From assembly GCF_000346465.2 (NCBI RefSeq), contig NC_034015.1, positions 1,706,948 through 1,770,947 of the forward strand: DNA of 64,000 nucleotides, read 5' to 3'. The notes beneath the pieces were generated by a model that did not search any database, was not told the origin of the DNA, and worked only from the letters and a program-made list of their open reading frames with translations. This DNA comes from Prunus persica (Eukaryota; Streptophyta; Magnoliopsida; Rosales; Rosaceae). Position 1 is the stretch's first letter, and each line of letters opens with the position of its first letter. Position numbers and translations under genes: made by a program. Below are positions 23,910 through 35,289 of the stretch, piece by piece.

Positions 23910-25885
23910 TCTATGTCCCACATCTTGGGACTAATTGAATGTTCTTGTTGATATTGAAAGGAAGCTGGCATCTTTGGTTGAAAAAATGAAGGTGTTACTG
24001 CTGAAGTAATTTCTACTTGATTTCAATTTGCCTATAAAACTTGTTGACTGGTGCTCAACAAGTTGGTTTTTGTAGTTTGAGTTGGCATATAATTTAGGTT
24101 CGTTTTTTTCATGTGAGTGTTTTAATGGATTGGATCTTTTACCTGTATGTTTGTCAAATCTCAATCATGTTTCTGAGATGAGTTGTGCAGTAGTGTTGGT
24201 TGAAAATTAATATGTTATTTATTCATTAAAAGCATATTGTTTCCTGATGGTGAGTACTTGACCAAATTATAATTTGCTGCAGTTTTGTCTTGACAATTTA
24301 TGTTTCTCTCTCTTTTTCTTTTCAAATTGCACAAGGAAAAAGCCACACCCAACTCATTTCCCTGTGAAGAACAAATTTGAGGTTAACAATTACACAATGT
24401 GTTTTAGCTGGTTTGTGCAGACATTGATGTGCAAGTCATACACTGGCATTGGAGACCATTTTGTGCATAATGTAATGTGTAGACAAGGAGTTCTTTGAGA
24501 TGCCTTCTGAAGAGTAAAGCAAAGCTTCTATTATGAAAATGCTAAGCAAACTTGCAGCAAACTGTACACATCATTGATTATACTTCTTATTAGGCCCTAA
24601 GAATTAGTAAGGACATAAGATATCATGTATTCTTCTTGTGGAGCCGTATGTTTCTAATATTTGTGTAATGTACTTGATATTATTTTTGAGGTCATTATTA
24701 TAATGATATGAAATTTTCATACATGGTCATTATTTTTTATGTACTATTTATTATATGTAGCAACTGAATATTGTAATAGTTCAACAATTAGAACAATATA
24801 TAATATGGGATGGGAAAGAGAGTACAAAGACGTCCATACAGTACTTGTTTATTGTCATTTTATTACTTTTGCATTGGTTGTCTATTGCCGCTTTATTGAT
24901 TGTTTATTGCTTCATATTGCTTTTGTATTGCATGTATATTGCCACTTTATAATCTACATGACATTATAATGGAGTCGAAGCAACTATGGATATCGTTAAA
25001 ATTAACCATTCTTATATTATCGTCTTTTATGTTTCAAAACTGTCGTATACGTGACTGCCATATCTTGCTCAAGATCCCAAAGTTTTCAAGTAAATTGAAT
25101 TAAAATTTCATTTAATGGTATCAAAATAATTACATGGTCTCCTATACAATAATATTCAATACAAGTTTTTTATTTCATGTAATCTTAAAAAATGACCAAG
25201 TATCTCAAGAATTAACAAATTGAAAACAAAAATCTCCTATTTAATTGTTGAATTTACATGAAGCATCATCCCTTTTACTCTTGTAGCTGCTCAAGCCTAG
25301 TCCCCCTTCAAAAGTCATGATCCAAAATCCACTAGCTGACTAGTCTCTCCAATCTATCAAAATATTTCATTCATTTATAGAATATAAGATAAACAAACCG
25401 AAAAACATGAAGCTCTCGAAGGCAAATATTTCATTCATTGATAGAATCTAAGATATTTAATGAGTATACTTCCATACAAAGTCATCAATTATTTTCATCA
25501 AATGCAGAATGACATGTCAACCATTGTGTTTTCACCCCACAAATTTGCTAATTTGAAGCACAATGACATCTTCTAAATATACACTCTAGCTATGTTCAAC
25601 TATATGTTTGTTATGTATAAGCTTTTCATAATTTCTTGTCATTTAAAAACTTTTGTTGGTATTGAACTCAAGACACCAATGAAAACATTTTGAGGCAGTT
25701 TGAATACGTACAACAGAGCAAACTATCACAATTGAAGAATACCCCTTACCCAAGATGTGTCACATAGATACACTGCTGGCATACAAGACTTTTCAAATTT
25801 TAGACAGCCAAAGTTTAAGTGCAAAAGTAGTAAACTGACATACATAAAGTCTGGATCTTGTTGATCAAAAAACACTCACCATGAG
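23910..25885. other. Loop of the 4.4-kb MULE
   Basis: Unique AT-rich sequence. Around 24270-24700 it looks like the 3' end of a transcript (short open stretch ending at 24498, then UTR-like sequence), possibly captured. At 24840-24960 there is a run of TTTATTG/TATTGC repeats also seen in the arms. No domain was recognised. Confidence 0.4.
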
Positions 25886-26078
25886 TACCTAGTCTTTTAG
25901 ATTACAAAACAGAGTTCTTTTTCTCCAAACAAAAATATCTTAAAACAAAGGAAAGAAGAAAATGAAATAACAATTTCACAGCAATCTTTTAAAGAAACAA
26001 TGAGATTAACAATGATTATGGTTCCAAAACAATGCCAGACATTAAATTAACACATAAATGTTGAGAAAAATACAAAGA

Positions 26079-26115
<37 letters not shown>

Positions 26116-26319
26116 TCGCAAATAATACTTCAGCCAAGAATAATCTCAACTCCTACTCAAATCACAAGCAAATAAAGAAAAATAATATCAACATATATTC
26201 CTATTAAATTACAGTAACATATCAATAAAACACCAAAAAAATCAATATAACAACAATACCATAGCAATACAAAAGCAATACGACTACAATACAACCGCAA
26301 TAAAATCACAATACGATTG

Positions 26320-26960
26320 CTATTCTTGAAGAGGGCATGTAAACCCAAACTTCAAAACCCCCCAAAATTGGACCAAAATGCTCAAACAATGGCCACCTAA
26401 TGCCAACACATGCTGTCATATTCAGAAAAGATGGTTTTGTTTGGGTTTGTTTAGGTTGCAAAAGGGATTCAAAGAGGGACGAAATTGGGATTTGGATTTG
26501 GGTAGAAAAGAAAACAAAGAGGAAGAACTGGGTTTTGAGCGCAAATCTGTGGGTTTTGTAGGTTGTTCTTGATCTTCTTCTTCGTGAGAAGATGCTTAGT
26601 TAGTTCAATTTAACATCAAAACTTACATATTCCCAACAATTCACTTTCTGGAGAAGCTGTTCTTGAAGAGGGCATGTAAACCCAGACTTTAAAACCACCC
26701 AAAATTGGACCAAAATGCTCAAACAATGGCCACCCAATGCCAACACATGCTGTCATATTCAGAAAAGATGGTTTTGTTTGGGTTTATTTAGGTTGCAGAA
26801 AGGATTCGAAGAGAGACGAAATTGGGGTTTGGATTTGGGTAGAGAAGAAAACAGAGAGGAAGAGGAAGAACTGGGTTTTGAGGGCAAAGTTGTGGGTTCT
26901 GTAGGTTGTTCTTGATCTTCTTCTTCGTGAGAAGATGCGTAGTTAGCTAGATGGAGAGAG
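26320..26960 (-). pseudogene. Tandem captured gene fragments in right MULE arm
   Basis: Inverted counterparts of the left-arm copies at about 26330-26620 and 26650-26960, each with the same LKQWPPNANTCCHIQKRWFC shadow reading on the plus strand. Keeping two copies per arm means the tandem duplication happened before, or was copied with, formation of the inverted arms. Confidence 0.55.
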
Positions 26961-27125
26961 AGAGAGAGAGAGAGAACTAAATTTCAGAGAAAAGTGATAT
27001 GTGTGCAATAAGTGGACAATAAATATATATTTATAGGTGATAGTTGCAAAAAAATTGGAGAGAGGTGGTATTTTCAGAAAAAATTATAAAAAGGGTGGCA
27101 TTTAGAGCTATTTCCCAAAAATATA

Positions 27126-28126
27126 AATAAACGGAAGAACTTGAAACCATTACCCAATCAAAAATCTTCTAACACAGCTTTATTTACCAAAAATCTTCCA
27201 ACACAATAATGGACGACAACTTAGATGGAACAGCAGTTTCAAAGAATAAGATCTTTTTTTTTTTTTTCATTCTTGGGAAAAGAGAAGCCGCATATTTGGA
27301 GCTAATGATACCTTCCCTCTTTTCTTGTCTTGTAACTAAAAGAGAACTAAAACTAAAGTCCAAAGGAATTATGTTTGAGCTTGAAGACAACAAGGTTAGG
27401 ACAATGGAAAAATCAACACGGGACTTGACTTGGGGACTTGGGTTGCAACATATATATATATAGATGTATGTATATAAATAACCAGATTGCCCTAGCAGGT
27501 TTTGTTCTTGAGATTTTGGAACTGTACCAAACTATACAATGAGTAAATCTACGAACAATGATGGTTGGGTAATCAAAAAGCATCTAGGACAGCCATGTTT
27601 CAGAGAAACAAAAACAGAGAGAGAAGTATCTGACCCAAAGGCCAATTGAAAACCCCAGACCAAGCTAGGGAGAAAACAAAACCTTGCCAAAAAGCAGGAA
27701 GAGACAAACCCAATACAAATCTAGGAGCAAAACTCTCTCCGTCTCTCTGTCTCTCCCGTGTCTTCCTCCTAAAGCCCCAAGAACACAAAGCCCCCAATCT
27801 CATAGAAACCAAAAAACTAATTTCATAACATATATAAACCCAAAAATCATAAATGTAATGAAAAGATGAACTCACTGATGAGTAGCTGATTGCTGTTAGC
27901 AATTAACTTCCTTGATTGAGACAGGAATTTTGAAATGCAGGGGGAGGAAGAAGAAAAGTGAGAAGAGCAGTCTGACTTTGAGAGTGAAGGTCACGATATC
28001 TATTTTGTGAGAGGGTCAAACGTTGTCATTTTGTAAAATATTTAGGGGCATTAAGGAATACCGAAGCCCATTCCAAAAAGAGGATATTAGTGAAAAAAAC
28101 ATGTGCGCCGGGGGCAAAGCCGCGTA
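27126..28126. other. Host DNA between two MULEs; possible 5' end of a minus-strand transcript
   Basis: There is no protein-coding exon I can defend. On the minus strand, 28000-27860 is CT-rich and leader-like (CACTTTTCTTCTTCCTCCCC). The right end (28083-28126) resembles 51384-51430, which also lies just upstream of a minus-strand leader-like stretch. A TA microsatellite is at about 27449-27470. Confidence 0.3.
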
Positions 28127-28959
28127 TTTTGTAAAGGGTAAACTACCAAAAACTCTCCTAGACTATATTGACTATCGAAATGTACCCCTTGGATTATTTT
28201 TTCAGCCAATTCAGCCTTCGAATTAAAAGAAATCCTCAATTTCACCCATGCCGTTAGTTTTTCCCTAATTCCATCTAAATACCCGTAAAAAACACCACGT
28301 GAAAGGCACGTGAGCCGTCTGATGAGGGTAATATCACCATTCTATACCCTCAGCCCCCTTTGACTGAATCGTTCGTAAGGTCAATTTCCAAATCAGAGTT
28401 AGGGTTTTCGAAAAAAAGGTGAGAGTGAAAGAGAGAAAGCGACTGAAAGATTCGAAAAAAGGTGAGAGTGAAACAGAGAAAGCGACTGAAAGATTCGAAA
28501 AAGGGTGAGGAAGATAGACTGCAGCTGAGAGATTCGATTTTGGGAGATATTTTGTGACTTGAAGATTCCAAACGAAGGTGCGACGGTAAAGGCAGAATGA
28601 AAATCAGAGATGGTGGGGAAGCTCCCATATACAGTAAGTACGCTTAGTTTATTTGTTTGATGCAATTGTTTGGGTTTGACTATCGGATTTCATTGCTGGA
28701 CTTGATGAAAAAGCATAATAAAAGGAAGAAAGTGGTCCCTATGGTTGTTGTTTGTTGACTGAGACTTAGGTTGGGTTGTGAATGTGATCCCTATACATGT
28801 TCTTTGTTTATTGTTTGTCTGAGTTTGTATTGTATTGTATTGTATAGGGTAAATAGTAATGTACTGTATATGGTATTGTATAGGGTAGATAGTAAATGTA
28901 TATTGTACTATATAGGGTAGATAGTAAATTAATGAGGAAATTTATTGTTGTGCATCTAA

Positions 28960-31708
28960 TCCTGACATGTTCACACTTGAAGTACACCATGGGGCTACTT
29001 TGTTGATGGTTTATATATGGGAGGTATTGTACAATGGGTTGATGGGCAAGATGTAGATGAGGTTTCAATGCTTGAGGTATTTGAACTGGTTAAATACCTT
29101 GGTTATGATGAGCAGAACATTCAATACTATTACAAGCACAGGACAAATGGCTGGGTTGAAATTAGGACAGATAAGGATTATTTTGGAGCATTGAAGTTGG
29201 TGAAACCGAGCTAGCTGTTTGTGTTATACACAATTGACAATCCAACACCTAGGCCTCTAAATGTTCAATCCCCAGTATTCTCTGCACAAGGTGAAAATGC
29301 TAAACATTATGAAGACGAAGACATTGCTCATGGATATGATGGTGAGGAAGAAAATGGGCAATATGATTTCGTGGATGTTGAGATAGATGAAGAATTTGGT
29401 GAGGTAGAGGAAGAAGTTGAGGTAGAAAGTGATGAAGTTGAGCAAGGTGGGGAGGATGAGGAAGAAGATGGTGATTTCATAGATAGTGAGTTTGAGCAAA
29501 GTGATGAAGAGGGCAACATGAATTTTCATAGGTATGTTGTAACTGAAGAGCAAGATAATGGACATAAACAACCAGGTGAGGGTGACACTGATGGTTATAA
29601 TACATCAGACTTAGAGAGTTTGCATGAAGATAGTGAAGATGAAGATGGGAAGAAGAGAGGTTTGAGGCAGCCAAAGTTCAAGCAATACACTAAACATCAT
29701 GACCTTTTAGATCCAAAATTCCACTTGGGTTTGGAGTTTCCGAATATATAGGAATGTAGAGAGGCCATAAAGTACTATGCATGCAGGTGTGCTAGAAGAC
29801 TAAGGTTTGTCAAGAATGAGCCTAATAGGGTGAGGCTGGTATGTGATGCTAATAAGGAGGGTGATAAGGCAAAGAGGCATACTAAGAGTGAAAAAGCAAA
29901 GAGACATGCTAAGGGTGATAAGGCAAAGAGTCATAGTAAATATGATAAGAGTAAGAGACATTTTAAGGGTGAAGAAGGTCAAGAGGGTGAAGATGAATAT
30001 GAAGATAAACTTGAAGACTGTCCTTGGTTATTATATGCTGCACATGTTGGGAAAGGGCTCACTGTTAGAGTGAAGACATACCATCCAATTCATACATATG
30101 GCACATCTCAAAGAACTAGGTTTGCCACTTCACAATGGTTGGCTAAAAGGTTTGATGAGGATCTCAGAACTAATCCTAACATGTCAGTTGCTGAGTTCAT
30201 GACATTAGTTAGGAAACATTACAGTACAGATGTTACTAGGGACCAATGCTACAAGGAAAAGAATTTGGCAAAGGAGAGGATTCAAGGAAGCATTGAAGAA
30301 CAATATTCAAAGCTGTGGGATTATTGTGAGGAGCTTAAGAGGCAAAACCTAGGTAAGCGCAGTTTTAGTGAAGACATCATTGAGGGGAGATGATCCAGTT
30401 TTTGAGAGGCTTTATATATGTTTTGCTCAATTGAGGAAGGGGTTTATTGAAGGATGCAGAACCATGGTTGGTTTTGATGGGGCTTTCATCAAAGGACAAC
30501 ATCCAGGACAAATTTTAAGTGCTGTTGGGATTGATGCCAACAATGGCATGTTCCCAATAGCTTTTGCTGTTGTGGAGACAGAAAGCAGAGACACTTGGAC
30601 ATGATTTTTAGAGATTTTCTTCAATGATGTTGGGGTAAGAGGCACTGGAAATGGGTGGGTTTTTATCACTGACAAACAAAAAGGACTGGGGCAAGCAATT
30701 GAGGCTTTAAAGCCAGATGCTGAACATAGGCATTGTGTAAGGCATCTGCACAATAATTTCAAACTTGCTGGGCATGGTAGTTTGACACTTAAACAGAGGC
30801 TATGGGCTGCTACTAGAAGTACAACTCTTCCTTGGTGGGAAGCTGAGATGGACAATATTATGGAAATGTCTGCCCTAACTCATGCATGGGTTCAGGATAG
30901 GCCAGCAATTCATTGGAGCAAGTCACATTTTACTACTGGGCCCAAGTGTGATATACTGCTGAACAATTTATGTGAGTGCTTCAATTCAGCAATTTTGGAG
31001 GCAATAGATAAACCAATAATCACGATGGTGGAAAGGATAAGAACCTATTTGATGTTGAGAGTTGCAAGACAAAAGGAGGTGAAATTGACTCAAAGAATTG
31101 GGCCAAGGATATTTCAGATTATTGAGAAGAATTTGAAATAGAGTGGCTCATGCATTGCACAGAATGCAGGTGGAAACAAGTTTCAAGTCACCCATATGCT
31201 TGGTGGGCAATATGCAGTTGATCTAAATACTCACTCATGCTCTTGTAGAAAATGGGATCTCTGTGGCATCCCATGTTGTCATGCCATGTCTGCTATATCA
31301 AGGCAACATAGGAGCCCAATGACTTATGTGAATGAGATGTATAAGAGAGAAGTTTATGATAGGGCTTATAGCAATTACATTTCACCAATGCCAAGCCAAC
31401 AATTATGGAGGAAATCAGGGCATAGGCTAATTAAACCCCCATTGTATCACAAACAGAGTGGTAGGTTAAAGAAAGCAAGGACTAGACCTGCTGATGAGAT
31501 CCCAAAGGGTGCCACTAAGCTTAGGAGATATGGAATTGTAATCCATTGCTCAATCTGTGGAGGAGAAGGCCATAATGCTACTAATTGTGGAAAGGCAGAT
31601 GGCAATATGGGAAGAGGCAGAGGTAGAGGGAGAGGGAGAGGAAGAGGAAGAGGAACCAGCTCAGTCCATCAATCTGAAGAGGAACAGGTAAATGATGTGA
31701 AATTGTGA
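28960..31708 (+). pseudogene. MURA-type transposase, disrupted
   Basis: Domains in order: a PB1-like N-terminal domain (FTLEVHHG, then GYFVDGLYMGG and ELVKYLGYDEQ, about 28968-29200) and a long Asp/Glu-rich linker (29290-29660). The MuDR DNA-binding domain follows (CPWLLYAAHVGKGLTVRVKT, 30019-30080), then the DDE core and a SWIM zinc finger (CSCRKWDLCGIPCCHA, about 31238-31285). A CCHC knuckle (CSICGGEGHNATNC) and an RG-rich tail complete it. Catalytic candidates are Asp in GFDGAF (30476-30478), Asp in ITDKQKG (30671-30673) and Glu in CECFN (30974-30976). Breaks: a frameshift near 29000, stops at 29212, 29749, 30602 and 31139, and a frameshift near 30350. All key residues survive, so decay is fairly recent. 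Confidence 0.93.
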
Positions 31709-32247
31709 TTAATTGTGATTAATTTCAATTGTTTTAATTGTGATTAATTTCATTTGTAGGCAATTAGAGGGACTGCAGCCACTGCAAGCCAAATAGCTCC
31801 AACCAATGTTGCTACCCAATCAAGTGTAACCAATGTTTCTTCACAACCAGCTCCTTGCAATTTAGCTTCATAAGCAGGTCCAAGCAATGTCACTCAAAAC
31901 ACTTTCAGGCCACAAGGGAAAAGGTTCAAATCCCCTGCAAAAAGGGCAAGGCCATGGAGGTAAAATACATGATGGATTTTGGAATGTATATTTTAATACA
32001 TGGGCTGGTTGATGTGTGTATTTTGAACAGATGGCTCTTTTGGATGATTAACCAAGGCTGGAATGTGTATTTTGTAGTAGAAGTTTCCCCACTGTATTTT
32101 GAACTAATGTCTATTTTGGATGGAATTTGGATGTATTTAGGTTGGGTTGGAATGTATATTTTGAATAGATGGCTCTTTTGATCCGACCGTCCGATCTGAA
32201 CCAAACTTGCAGGACGAGTGTCCTATACCTTGAAAAACCCATAGGGA
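31709..32247 (+). other. MULE non-coding tail left of the CACTA insertion
   Basis: After the RG-rich end there is a probable small 3' intron or exon (GTGATTAATTTCATTTGTAG, then an open stretch to about 31870). An imperfect direct repeat of GGAATGTATATTTTGAA/ATGGCTCTTTTGG follows (31978-32180). No separate gene is seen. Confidence 0.5.
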
Positions 32248-32259
32248 CACTACTACAAA

Positions 32260-33300
32260 AAGTGAAAAAGACGACCAGAAAACAACGACGGTCTAAGTGA
32301 AAACCGTCGTGGTTTATAAAAAGACGACGGTTCTAAAAACACCGTCGTGTAATACAACCTTAGACAACTAAAAAATGGAGTTTCAAATGGCTGTTCAAAA
32401 ACAACGACGTACATAATTAAACAACCGACGTCTATTTGAAACAGATTTCCGCAGTGTAAAATCAATGCCAACAAAGAACGGCAGAAGTTATGAATCGACC
32501 GACGTAGAAAGTAAAGACGACGATTTCAATAAAAACTGCCGTTTTTACTCATAAAATAACACGACGAGGTTTTCGTATAAGACGCCGTATAATTACAAAC
32601 AAATCCACGGCTTTAAAATACAAAATATCGCCGTATTAAATTAATTTACAACGACGGAAAATATAAATATAACGACGTCATTCTCGTATAGTTCTACGAC
32701 GTTATCTTTAAATCGTACAATAAAATTTATCGTCGTATTTATTCATTTTATACGTCGTACCTTTAATTTTAACGGTCGTCTTAATAAGAATTTTTGTTAA
32801 CAATTTTTTTCTTTGATTTTCTTATCCTACGTCGGTAGATCTACTTAATGACAAGAATTGAAATAACCACGACGGTTTATATAGAACACCGCCGACATAA
32901 TCAGATTTGTCTGAGATCCCAAGGGTTACGAAATCTTACCAGATGGAACTCTGTTCCACATCATAATCTTAACAGATGACACAGATTTGCAAATATTGCG
33001 TCGTGTTAGTTTACAAATTCTAGAACATTAATTTCCCTCATTTTAAATTTCCTCGGGAAAGAAAAATCTATTTATCACGCTTTGGAATTGAAAACTAAAA
33101 CTGAAAGAATACGGGAAAAAAAACTCTATTTATAATTTAAAATTAAAATCCACGTCGGTTGTAGTACACTTAACGACGTTTAACAAAATAATCTACGTTG
33201 GTAATTATAAATCTACTGCCATCTTAACTTAATATAGACGACGATAAAAGACGACGGTAGAACAGAAAACCGCCGTTGTTTCAGTTTCTTTAACATATCT
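32260..33300. repeat. Left subterminal CGTCG-motif array of the CACTA element
   Basis: The motif ACGACGG and its complement CCGTCGT, with variants (ACGTCGG, ACGACGT, CCGCCGT), recur every few tens of bases in an AT-rich background, often as facing pairs around short spacers (AACGACGGTC...AACCGTCGTGG). This is the typical layout of CACTA subterminal transposase-binding repeats, but here it is unusually long. No ORF is present. Confidence 0.85.
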
Positions 33301-34350
33301 TTCTGCAGGACTTGTGTAGTTCAAAGCATTGACAATGTCTTCATCATATCTCTCAGAAACTACTGATTCAATTGCTCATGCTTTAGAGGCCATTTGAAGC
33401 CATTTCTATTCTTTATCGCATTCTTGAAACCCATCTTCTTCTTCTGAAGCTCTACGGATAAAGGAAGAGGCTATCACAAATCCGACGGATCTTCTTAGGC
33501 AAGAAAATCAAGCAGAGGATCAGGCACATCTGATCTTCAGATTTCCCTGAGAAGCGAACTTTCCTTCGACAGCGAGTGGAGGCCAGGCTTGCATCTCTTT
33601 TGATGGAAAGCAAGGAGTATTCAGAAGCACTAAGTGTCCTATCAGGCTTGATCAAGGAAGTGAGAAGGCTAGTTGACAAGCTTCTTCTTGTGGACATATA
33701 TTTGATGCGAGTAAGAGAGGAAGAACTTGGAACCTTAAATGTAAACCGAAAATGAATGAAAGCGACAAATTTATAGAATAAATTTTTAAAACCAACGGCG
33801 GTCCTTACAAAACAACCGCCATTTAAATTGTAAAATCAACATCGGTATGATAGACGTATATTACAAAAATCCACGTCGGTAAATTAATAAAAACGACGTG
33901 TTAAATAATCTACCATGACGCGAGTTATTACTTATGTACTTTAATTTTTGAGTTTACTACGACGGTACCTACAAACTACTGTCGTATTTATTTACCACGT
34001 CCGAAGTTAAATGTACCGTCGTATTTTGTAATTTATACGTCGTAGTTATATGTAACCGCCGTATTATTTTTTTGAAATGGTTTTATATGTAAGCAACTTT
34101 TCGTCTACTTGACTTACACATTTGTTGTTTTTATATTCTTATTTTATTTAAATCTGTCATCCAAAAAAGAAACTTTACATATTGCAGAATATTAATTTCC
34201 TTCGTTTTAAATTTCCTCCGGAAAAAAAACTCTATTTATAACGCACTGTAATTGAAAAATAAACTGAAAGGTCACGGGAAAAAAAATTCTATTCATAATT
34301 TAAAAATTAAAATCCACGTCGGTTATATTAAACCTAACGACGTTAAATGA
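33015..34350. repeat. Direct repeats flanking the RPN6 capture
   Basis: A segment of about 170 bp at 33015-33185 (ATTAATTTCC...AAATTTCCTC...AAATCCACGTCGGTT) recurs at 34185-34350 in the same orientation with scattered differences. A second pair is at about 33990-34105 and 34394-34463 (TAACCGCCGTATTATTTTTT). The RPN6 fragment lies between the outer copies. Confidence 0.75.
33335..33760 (+). pseudogene. Captured fragment of 26S proteasome subunit RPN6 (PSMD11)
   Basis: From the ATG at 33335 the translation starts MSSSYLSETTDSIAHALEA, like plant RPN6. Downstream, in shifted frames, come EEAITNPTDLLRQENQAED, then EKRTFLRQRVEARLASLLME, SKEYSEALSVLSGLIKEVRR and DKLLLVDIYL. The family's normal stretch between the QEN...AED and EKRTFLRQ blocks is missing, so the fragment is an internally deleted copy with frameshifts and stops. 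Blocks that are separate exons in the gene are joined without introns or with small gaps. It sits in the non-coding left part of the CACTA element, on the element's plus strand, so transduplication by the transposon is the likely origin. Confidence 0.85.
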
Positions 34351-34464
34351 AATGATTCCACGTCGAACGAAAAATATTGCGTCGTGTTAGTTAAAAACGA
34401 CGTAGTTAAATGTAACCGCCGTATTATTTTTTTGAAATGTTTTTATATGTAAGCAACTTTTCGA

Positions 34465-34642
34465 CTTACACATGCACTATTTCCAAACCCGATTAAAAAT
34501 TTCAATCTCCCAGAGAAACCTTTTCGTCTTTTTTCCTTGTCAGAGCATTGTCAGAGTTTCTCATCGTCTTCCTCTCGTCTTCTTCGTCGTCTCTGAACTT
34601 AAACATCGATCATCTTCCTCTTGCTTTCATTGCACGCAAAAG
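34465..34642 (+). other. Leader exon of the Transposase_24-Ulp1 gene
   Basis: A pyrimidine-rich stretch without CGTCG-motif arrays (AGAGAAACCTTTTCGTC, then CTTCCTCTCGTCTTCTTCG) ends CGCAAAAG followed by GTAAGC, a strong donor. The next acceptor is TTGCAG at about 35226. It is likely the 5' UTR of the gene starting at 35290. Confidence 0.55.
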
Positions 34643-35289
34643 GTAAGCTTTCATTTTCACTATTTTGGTTACTGTTTTGCATGCTCATACGTTTTTTGTT
34701 TGAAAAATCTTTTGACCTTTTTTCTGGCCAAAATCATTTTACTTCTTTCCAAGTTTGATAAAATATACAGACAAAGAGGGAAAGTTTCCAACTTTGAAGA
34801 CAACTACATCAACTAAATAAGACGACGGTAGACCACGACGGTTCGTCAGTTGTTCTAGCGTCGTCTGAAAATTGACAAAGTTGTTTTTAAAATAATAGTC
34901 TTTTTTTATATGCTTGTTTAATTGCAGGTTTGATTTCTCTGAACAATGGTTTTTGTTTTTCCCTTATTTGATAAAATATAAAGAAAAAGAAACTAGGGTT
35001 GGTATCTAATATAGACGACAAAATATCTTATTGTTTTACCACGACGGTGTATTACTATTGACGTCGTGTGAACATATATACCACGACGTTATATAAATAA
35101 TGGTTTTAAACATTTATTACGTCTGAGATTATTTCATTGCGTCGTCTAAAATCATATCATACGTCGTATTTTTTTAATACCGTCGTTTGTGTTCTTAATG
35201 TTTTCCTGAAATATTTTCACTTGCAGTTTTGTCTGTTAAAATGGTTTCTCAACAACACAACTAAGGATTCTGGCTCCAAGAAGCTTGGA

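Larger units (their letters stand above)
22690..27116. mobile_element. 4.4-kb non-autonomous MULE with 1.2-kb terminal inverted repeats
   Basis: It begins GGGAAATAGCTCTAAATGCCAC and ends with its inverted complement, flanked by the 9-bp duplication AAAAATATA (22681-22689 and 27117-27125). The arms are 22690-23909 and 25886-27116; the loop lies between. Each arm contains a tandem pair of a unit of about 300-345 bp with gene-like sequence. No transposase is present. It sits 24 bp to the right of the hAT element, so this small stretch was hit twice. Confidence 0.93.

Noticed and set aside
29257..29674. Minus-strand Ser-rich ORFs
   Set aside because: Antisense shadows of the acidic MURA linker.
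32260..33300. CRISPR-like array of regularly spaced repeats
   Set aside because: The motifs are short, in both orientations, irregularly spaced and inside a CACTA terminus of a plant genome.
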